Of a stretch of 64,000 bases of DNA, positions 56,001 to 64,000 are shown piece by piece (the first letter of the stretch is position 1; every line of letters begins with the position of its first letter). The translations under genes were made by a program, and so were the position numbers. The stretch is from Spirogloea muscicola (lineage: Eukaryota; Streptophyta; Zygnematophyceae; Spirogloeales; Spirogloeaceae), in the NCBI GenBank assembly GCA_009602725.1, contig WELB01000192.1, positions 144,928-208,927 of the forward strand, given 5' to 3'. The notes beneath the pieces were generated by a model, which was given only the letters and a program-made list of their open reading frames with translations, did no database searches and was not told where the DNA came from.

Positions 56001-56290
56001 CCGGCCGGACCGCGAGGTGAAGGTCCTCTGGCAGTGCTTGCACAGCAGTGGTTCGGGCGAGTGAGGCGGGGGCAGCGGCGGTGAAGCCGGCTCGCTCGGC
56101 GGGGTTCGAGGCGGCGGTGGCGGGGGCGGCGTCGATGGCGCCGACTGCGGAAGGCTGGGCGGTTCGAGAGGCGGGATGGCGGATGGTTGGGAAGGCAGCG
56201 TCGGGGGAGACGGGGGCGGTGGGGACGACGGCGCCAGTGGTGGCGATGGCTCGGCGGGCGGTGGCGGCTGCGGCACCTCTGTCGCCGGGG
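53092..56290 (-). mobile_element. LINE family 1, longest copy with N-terminal zinc finger
   Basis: Parts in order on the minus strand: a Pro/Ser-rich leader from about 56276; a C-x2-C-x12-H-x3-C finger (CKHCQRTFTSRSGRANHERA...) at about 56050-55985; LLERVQLFESGHWEEILARH; VRPIAIGEVLYRLVGRALWQ; VAVAVDVRNAFNRVDRGVIA (motif A); TRGARQGDPMAEVYYALAHH (motif B); VPTYAYDTTLVGKP (motif C, where the first Asp of YADD is Tyr); NCSAWSPQGLPAHLRLPEG; PGAAAWLSALPLHAALTMPD; the zinc motif CECGARHDDPAELAAHMLRC; and the endonuclease region NSSIMPIQLGADGQPHTRRA, DLVAVPPGGGPRIIADVVTT. Frameshifts lie near 55690, 54450 and 53310. The 3' end lies in the gap. The order of parts fits RLE-type LINEs (R2/NeSL/HERO-like plan). 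Confidence 0.85.
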
Positions 56291-56380
56291 AAGCAAGCCC
56301 TTGCCCCCATTGGGAGAGCCACTACTTCCCTCGTTGGGAGAGCCACTACTTCCCTCGTTGGGAGAGCCACTTCTCCCTAC
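56291..56380 (+). repeat. 24-bp tandem repeat of a LINE tail end
   Basis: TTGGGAGAGCCACTACTTCC plus CTCG occurs at 56310-56333 and 56334-56357, and a variant follows at 56358-56380. It is the last part of the A-type tail, preceded by cccttgccccca. It abuts the 5' end of the minus-strand LINE. Confidence 0.8.
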
Positions 56381-56419
56381 TGGCAGAGTCTCTCGCTTCC
56401 CCGCCCTGCCCAGTCACCA

Positions 56420-57060
56420 CAGGCCCGCTCCGGCTGACCTTCGAGGGCGCGCCCGGCTGCTCTCAGCCTCCTCCCCTGGGACGGCGGCGTGGCTATCAGC
56501 GCTCCCACTCCACGCGGCGCTCACTATGCCCGACGAGGGCTTCCAGATGGCGATGGATGTACACGGGGCTTTCGGCAGCCGCTGGCTGGATCTCGTTCAG
56601 CGGCTTGCCCGCCAGGCCATTGACCGGCGGCCGGGTCTGCCAGGGGCGATGCCCGGCTTCAACGCCGCCGGTTCGCTAGCACAAGTCTTCCGCATGCGCC
56701 TGGCCGTATCGCTTCAACGCTCCCTGCCCACGCCGTCCACACGCGCGCAGGCCGTGCTATGGGTAAGGGCTGCTATGGGCTGCTATGGGCAAGGGCTGTG
56801 AGAAGCCAGCCCCTCTTCTCTATGGGCTGCTCTGGGTCACGGCGGAGTGCCTCTTTCCTGGCAGCGAGCTACTCAGACCTGATGTTGCTCACTCGTGGGT
56901 ACTGAGCTTTCCTCTGCATCGTTTCTGTGTTCTGCAGTGTTTTGTAGTGTAGTCCTTTCTCCGGCTCCTCTTTCTTTGGCTTTGGACGTTGTCCATTCTT
57001 TTTTGGGCTGGCTTTGCCAGCCCCTCTTCTCTATGGGCGCGCACTTCTCTGCATCGTCTC
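56420..57060 (+). mobile_element. LINE family 1 copy with internal deletion, B-type tail
   Basis: One frame runs LRGRARLLSASSPGTAAWLS, ALPLHAALTMPDEGFQMAMD, VHGAFGSRWLDLVQRLARQA, GSLAQVFRMRLAVSLQRSLP. TMPDE is followed directly by MAMDVHGAFG, whereas other copies have about 170 codons (zinc motif plus endonuclease core) between them. The C-terminal end SDLMLLTRGY-stop is at about 56876-56906 and the B-type tail follows to 57060. The copy is 5'-truncated as well. Confidence 0.75.
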
Positions 57061-57250
57061 TGTGTTCTGCAGTGTTTTGTTAGTGTAGTCCTTTTTCCGG
57101 CTCCTCTTTCTTTTCTGGGCTGGCTTTTTCCAGCCCCGATCCTCAATGGGCGAGCCCTTCTCTCTTTCTTTGGCTTTGGACATTGTCCATTCTTTTTTGG
57201 GCTGGCTTTGCCAGCCCCTCTTCTCTATGGGCGCGCACTTCTCTAAAGCG
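57050..57250 (+). repeat. Two further LINE tails in tandem
   Basis: 57050-57165 repeats the B-type text and then switches to the ...CTTTTTCCAGCCCCGATCCTC end. 57165-57245 repeats the B-type tail again (ggctttggacattgtccatt, gggctggctttgccagcccc). Three tails in the same direction stand head to tail here. Confidence 0.75.
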
Positions 57251-57810
57251 ACGCGAGCCGCTCGCTCCGCATCCGCCCCAAGGGCAACTTCCTTCGCCTG
57301 TGACGTCACCCCTCCCAGGCGCGCTGGTCCTGCAGCCATCTCCCTGCAGCGGTCCCTTTGCCTTTGCCGTCAACTCGTGCAGGCCGCGCCTTGGCCGCTG
57401 CTTCCGGGTTCCGTCAGTGCGACGCCCTCTAGCTATCCAGACCTGCACTTTACTGACTAGATGTTACTGAGAGCCCACTTGCTCGTCTTAGAGATTAGTA
57501 TCCTGCTTTTAGGCGCCATCCGGCCCTTTCAGACCTTGTCCATTCCTCTGGGCTGGCCTCTCACAGGCACTGCTGTCAATTTGGAAGAGCTGTTCTCTTC
57601 ATTTCCGCAGCCACTCCGTTCATCTCGACTGGTGGAGGCCGTCACCGGTGCTTCTCCTATATCATATCTTAATTCTAAAGCCTGAATGATGTATTGGCTT
57701 GAAACGGCCACCCTATCATGTCATGCGCACCACGTGCCTTCTCTCTCTTGTCGTGGTTGCAGTTTAGGGCTGGCCCTTCGCAGCCCTCGCCTGCTTGAGA
57801 AGAGCTCTTC
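57251..57810 (+). mobile_element. LINE 3' end, C type
   Basis: SLQRSLCLCRQLVQAAPWPL (about 57341-57400) is the conserved C-terminal segment in a diverged frame. It is followed by YPDLHFTRCY-like residues and a C-type tail at about 57540-57600 (ctgggctggcctctcacagg). A second C-type piece lies at 57765-57800 (agggctggcccttcgcagcc). Confidence 0.6.
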
Positions 57811-58418
57811 TTCTCCTGGCCCCCAATCAGGACCACTCCAAACTGCACCCAGGCATGCATATGGGCTTACAAGGTGCCCTTCTCTTGACCTTCTTGTGAC
57901 AGTCACAGGAGCCGCGCCGAGCTGCACAGACCACTTTTGGTTACCGACCATTCTTAGTCACTACCTGATCATTTGTACAGGTTTGTCCTGCATGCATTGC
58001 GTGGCAACCGGATGGGCGTCTCACTAGTGATGTGCCACTGACATTGAGATGCCATGAGATGTCACAACTCCTGCGATTGTGTGTCATTTGATAGTGACCG
58101 ATTTTCAAGCATGTCAACATGATGCCCTGGTAAGCACATGAAGTTTCTGCTAAGCAGAATATTGCTTGCCCTCTTGAGCATGGGGCCCCAGAAGAGAAGA
58201 AGTTTGTGAGCCTATGTACCAAATGACTGAAGTCAGGGCTGGATGGTCACCAACTTGGTTAATTGGTAGTCACTCTCAAATTAGTAATCGGCTGATTAAG
58301 GTATACTAAAACCTAGTTAGCAACACAAGCATGCAAAGCTTGTCCACAATCCAGCACAGTAAAGACGCCTTGTGCAAACAGGTGCCTCGTCACTGCCATA
58401 GGTTCGCCTATTGTACAT
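57811..58418. other. 3' flank of PDIL5-1-like gene, no other gene
   Basis: Unique-looking, AT-richer sequence with no conserved frame. It should contain the 3' UTR of the minus-strand gene. Confidence 0.5.
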
Positions 58419-59773
58419 TCAGGACACTGGTACGGGCTCTTGCCCCAGCTCGGTAATACTCTCCTCGACATCAGCGACCGGTATTCTCTCAAATTCATCG
58501 ACATACTTCCTCAGCACCTCCAAGTCGCGTCCACCTGGTGCACATGGCACAGGAATCTTGCGATGCATCAGGTCATGAGAGAGAGCCACGAAGCCGCGCC
58601 ATGCTGTGAGCAGTGGTGATCTGGGTCTACGTGTTAAAGGCACATTCAGGAACAGGCATGTCTGACTCAACTAGCACTCGTTGACCAGTAAGTGCTTCAG
58701 GTGAGTCTGCTGTAATCGTGCAGCCAAGAAGTGCAAGCAAGCTAAGAGCAAGCTAAGTCCAGTCCACCAGTCAATGATATGAGTACGAATGGTGCACAGG
58801 AGCATCTGCTTTGGTAACAGTTCCCGCAGTTCTCCACCAAGAACCAACAGAGCTGAATGGTGATTGGCAGCATGAGAGCGTGCTTGAAATACCTGAGTAC
58901 TTCTCGTGGTCCTTGCCATCAAAGAACATCTTCAAGCTTGGATAGCCCCGGATCTATCAGAGACAACATGAGCAACTTCAAGCATTGGGACCTGGGAGCA
59001 TACTAGGATCAATTATTCTAAGTTCTGCAATGAGACCAGGAAATCGAATAAGTGGAATGCTCAGAATATATGTTGCGACGCAACCTGCTGCGCCCCGCTG
59101 CGTCTGTGCAATCCCTGATGATCAATTTTCTGAACAGGGTCTAAGTATGCAGCAGGAGTTGGACCTCGTATTGTGAGCACGTCTTCTTCTCGCTGGTGCA
59201 GTCGACCTGGGCTATGATGGTGTCATCCCTGTCCTCGTACGAAGCAGCCAGCGCCTTCCAAGTGGGGCTCAACCTCTTACTACCACATGCTCAGAGGACT
59301 AGTCAGGACCTGACCGAAATCACTGAAACAAGGGGACATGGGTATGCAAGCTGCGCAGCTTTCATGAAGTGCATCCACAGAGGACCTTAGTCAGGACCTG
59401 ACAGACTCAATCACGACCGGAAAATGAAGACATCATTTCGACAGCTGCGCAGCTTTCGTGCAGGCCAAGCGACTGGAGGCAGCAGCACGGCAGGCTCACC
59501 AGTGGCCACACCAGGGTGCGAAGAACTCCACGAAGAAGAGCTTCCCTTTCTCCGCTATCTGAGTGCCCCAGCGAAGCCGTCAGCGCCGCTAGTCAGTCGC
59601 TGATACAGAGCATTGGAGCGTGGCGGCCGCGCCAGACGAGAGGGGCTGCCAGATGGCCCCACCGTGGCGTTGAAGGTGTCGTCCGTCAGCACTAACGGCG
59701 CGCCGCCGTCACTCGAGACGGCGGCGGCGGCGGCGGAGAGCAGGGCCAGCACCAGCGGCAGGGCGGCCGCCAT
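58419..59773 (-). CDS. PDIL5-1: Single-domain protein disulfide isomerase-like, PDIL5-1 type
   Basis: A small secretory-pathway thiol oxidoreductase that would make or rearrange disulfides in the ER. Exons in transcript order are 59773-59663, 59558-59500, 59279-59165, 58953-58893 and 58534-58419: 153 residues, all junctions GT-AG and in phase. It has a signal peptide (MAAALPLVLALLSAAAAAVSS), the start of a thioredoxin fold (LVLTDDTFNAT), the active site FFAPWCGHCKRLSPTW with CGHC at 54-57, IIAQVDCTSEKKTCSQYE, RGYPSLKMFFDGKDHEKYSG with the cis-Pro, and a last helix GGRDLEVLRKYVDEFERIP. Length and layout match plant PDIL5-1 (about 146 residues, one domain). It ends EPVPVS, so no KDEL-type retention signal is visible. 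The gene is divergent to RabA. Confidence 0.9.
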
Positions 59774-60586
59774 GGCGGCAGCCGGCCCCGCGCCCGCCAG
59801 TGCCGCTGGCGCAGCTTGCAGGAATATGGCTCAGTGCTGGATTCTTTGTCGGAGTTTCAGTTCAGCGACCGGGGGTTCGAGCCCTGCCGCCGCCTCGTAA
59901 ACAAAGACGCGGTATTTGGCATTTCGGAAGGGCCCGGTTACCGGGGGCTTTCCAGGTTACCGCGGTTATCCGCAGCACCACTGTAGGGCAGCGGGGGTGG
60001 TTCTACTTTGAGCTTCTAGCTGAACCCGGGTCGGGTTAAGGGCATGCGAGGCCCCGGATATCGGGGTTAGCCGGAGCCCCGCTGGGGTTGGCAAGGCGAG
60101 GGACGACGCTGCGGCCCGCCGAGGGCGTTAGGGCATCGGGCGCGGTTAGCGAGACTGCGGCTGCTTACTGGCCGCTTATTCCGCTAACTCGCCACCTGTT
60201 CATTCTGCTCTGCAATTTGATGACCAGAGGTTATTGACCGCAGAGTAGTCACAGAGTGAGCTGTTCTACTGGAGAATTATTTCCTGCCGCAAACGGTGAC
60301 GGTGGTAATCAGCCGTCACTTACGCTAATGTATGGTGGCGGTTAGCGGGGCGGTTAGCGAGGCAGTGTCCCGCGGCCATTAGGCCGCGCTACACCACTAC
60401 CGCGCCTCCCGCGCCGCTCCTCGCCGCCGCGCGCCCGCCGCCGCCGCTGCCGCCGCCGCGGAGCGCGCNGGCGCCGCTTGCGGCGCGGCAAGGACGGCCG
60501 CAGCGGCCGCGCCGCCGGGCCGCCATCCCGCCGGCGACGAGAGCTACCGCGTGTGGGCGCAGTCGCTGGCCGCCAAGTCCAGAAAA
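59774..60586. promoter_or_regulatory. Shared divergent promoter region
   Basis: The 813 bases between the start codons of two divergent genes must hold both promoters and 5' UTRs. The region is GC-rich with CpG-dense ends. The element gcggttagcg occurs at about 60141, 60337 and 60350. A tRNA-like A box (TGGCTCAGTGCTGG, about 59827) and B box (GGTTCGAGCCC, about 59874) are also present. No TATA box is obvious on either side. Confidence 0.5.
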
Positions 60587-62980
<2,394 letters not shown>

Positions 62981-63820
62981 TCTCTGGCATTGGGGTGCAG
63001 CGAGTTTCCTTTGCAGCGGTCCATCTCAGTTTCCTCCTTTAGACGGCTCTTGTAGTCACCTCCAGAGGTCACTGAGGATCTGAATTGTGACATTCCTTTG
63101 TGTAGCAGCGAAAGCTCCTAAGCAGCAATACCACGCCCAGCCGAGTCTACAGCCGTGTCGGTTGTGTTGGCCAGGCCCTGCTTGTAGCTGCACCACAGTA
63201 GCTGCTCGCTAGCTGTATCAGAAGTGATTCAGTAGACCATAACATCTGGCTTGCCACGGCAAGCAGGAGCTTTGAACGAGAAAGATTGACACAACCAGGC
63301 CTGTGATGTCAACTTGAACGTGCTGCAAAGCGGCCTGGAATTGCTTGCTACTTACGAGGATCTGCTTGCTCTAAGTTTAGGCCACGACCTACCAGTGGCT
63401 CTCAGCTCGCAAGTTTAAGGGTAGCTTGCAGCCAGAATTCTTGGGGGCTTTCCTCCTCTCATAGGGGTACTAGGCGCGCGCCTGCTGGAGTGTGAACAGT
63501 GCATCGACGAGGTATGTTCAAGCATCAGGGTCAATGGCAAGGCCAGCGACAATAGATGGCCTTTCTTTGCTGGTCAACGCTGAGGGGCACTGTAAGTAGC
63601 TGGCAGTGCAAGAACTTCGCAACAGCCTGCTGGTGTAAATAGTCACACAGAGCAGTGCTCACCACTCCACAATGTCACTGGGCTGATTAAGTCTCCTCTG
63701 GCGAAGTGGCCGTGCTCTAGCTGCCGCCTCTGGCTGTTGGCAAGGGAACTGCTGTCCGGCTGCTAGTCTTCCAACTTGTAGTGCTAAACAGGGGTTTATA
63801 AAGTGACCATCCTTCGTGGT
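62981..63820. other. 3' flank of RabA gene, no gene seen
   Basis: Unique-looking non-coding sequence with the RabA 3' UTR. I find no conserved frame, RNA gene or repeat. Confidence 0.5.
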
Positions 63821-64000
63821 ACTTGCATAGCTGTGTGTTAGCGCTTTCCGGCCCTTTTGGACCTTGTCCATTACTGAACTCCTCACCCGCATTGGATGAG
63901 CTTACTTCTTTCACTGCCCTCCCACCTGTGGTTGCACTTCACCTCCTCTCTCGTCCCTTTGGAAAAGCTGAGTTCCCTTTTCCTTTCTGGGCTGGCTTCA
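63821..64000 (+). repeat. LINE tail remnants at window end
   Basis: ggcccttttggaccttgtcc at about 63851 and ctttctgggctggcttca at the window end are plus-strand tail text. The last hairpin is cut by the window edge. Confidence 0.6.

Noticed and set aside
59815-59895. A functional tRNA gene
   Set aside because: A and B boxes are present, but no 7-bp acceptor stem or anticodon arm can be drawn convincingly.

Overview
The window looks like nuclear DNA of a GC-rich green alga on the streptophyte (land-plant) side. The host genes carry many short introns, and their closest recalled relatives are plant proteins: an ALA3-type P4-ATPase, a TEY-type plant MAP kinase, a plant-style T-complex 11 protein, a RabA (Rab11) GTPase, a PDIL5-1-like oxidoreductase and a plant Cys-rich membrane-associated family with a PQGYPP tail. 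The species cannot be named from sequence alone. There are three assembly gaps (31408-31726, 41871-41923, 52166-53091) and single Ns at 6107, 20985 and 60469, all in GC-rich or repeated DNA.

Layout. 1-16.9 kb is mostly mobile-element debris around two small or broken genes: an unrecognised three-exon gene at 2.4-3.4 kb and a truncated minus-strand gene at 6.1-6.9 kb. 17.3-19.4 kb is the MAP kinase. 20.7-30.3 kb is the 27-exon flippase. 31.7-37.9 kb is the T-complex 11 gene, whose 5' end lies in a gap. 38.6-41.8 kb is the Cys-rich gene on the minus strand, built with two microexons. 42-57.6 kb is a dense block of LINEs in both orientations. 58.4-63 kb holds a divergent pair, PDIL5-1-like (minus) and RabA (plus), sharing an 0.8 kb promoter region.

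Mobile elements. Two LINE families dominate. The best family 1 copy (53.1-56.3 kb) encodes an N-terminal zinc finger, a reverse transcriptase, a CCHC motif and a restriction-like endonuclease domain, an R2/NeSL/HERO-like plan. Family 2 (43.4-46.1 and 7.6-9.2 kb) has the RT and the same type of C-terminus. Dozens of short repeats prove to be 5'-truncated LINE 3' ends: they share the last codons (LSDxRLLTRxY-stop) and then a tail with a conserved GGGCTGG...CCAGCCC hairpin. They often abut one another, which suggests that new copies land in older tails. A broken Copia-type fossil in two inverted copies sits inside one LINE at 11.5-15.4 kb.

The host genes do not form an obvious pathway. Several act in membrane traffic and signalling (flippase, RabA, MAP kinase, ER oxidoreductase), which is more likely chance than a cluster. 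The observations most worth following are the shared 3' hairpin and tail-in-tail arrangement of the LINEs, three GC-AG introns in two host genes, and the 19- and 22-nt microexons.
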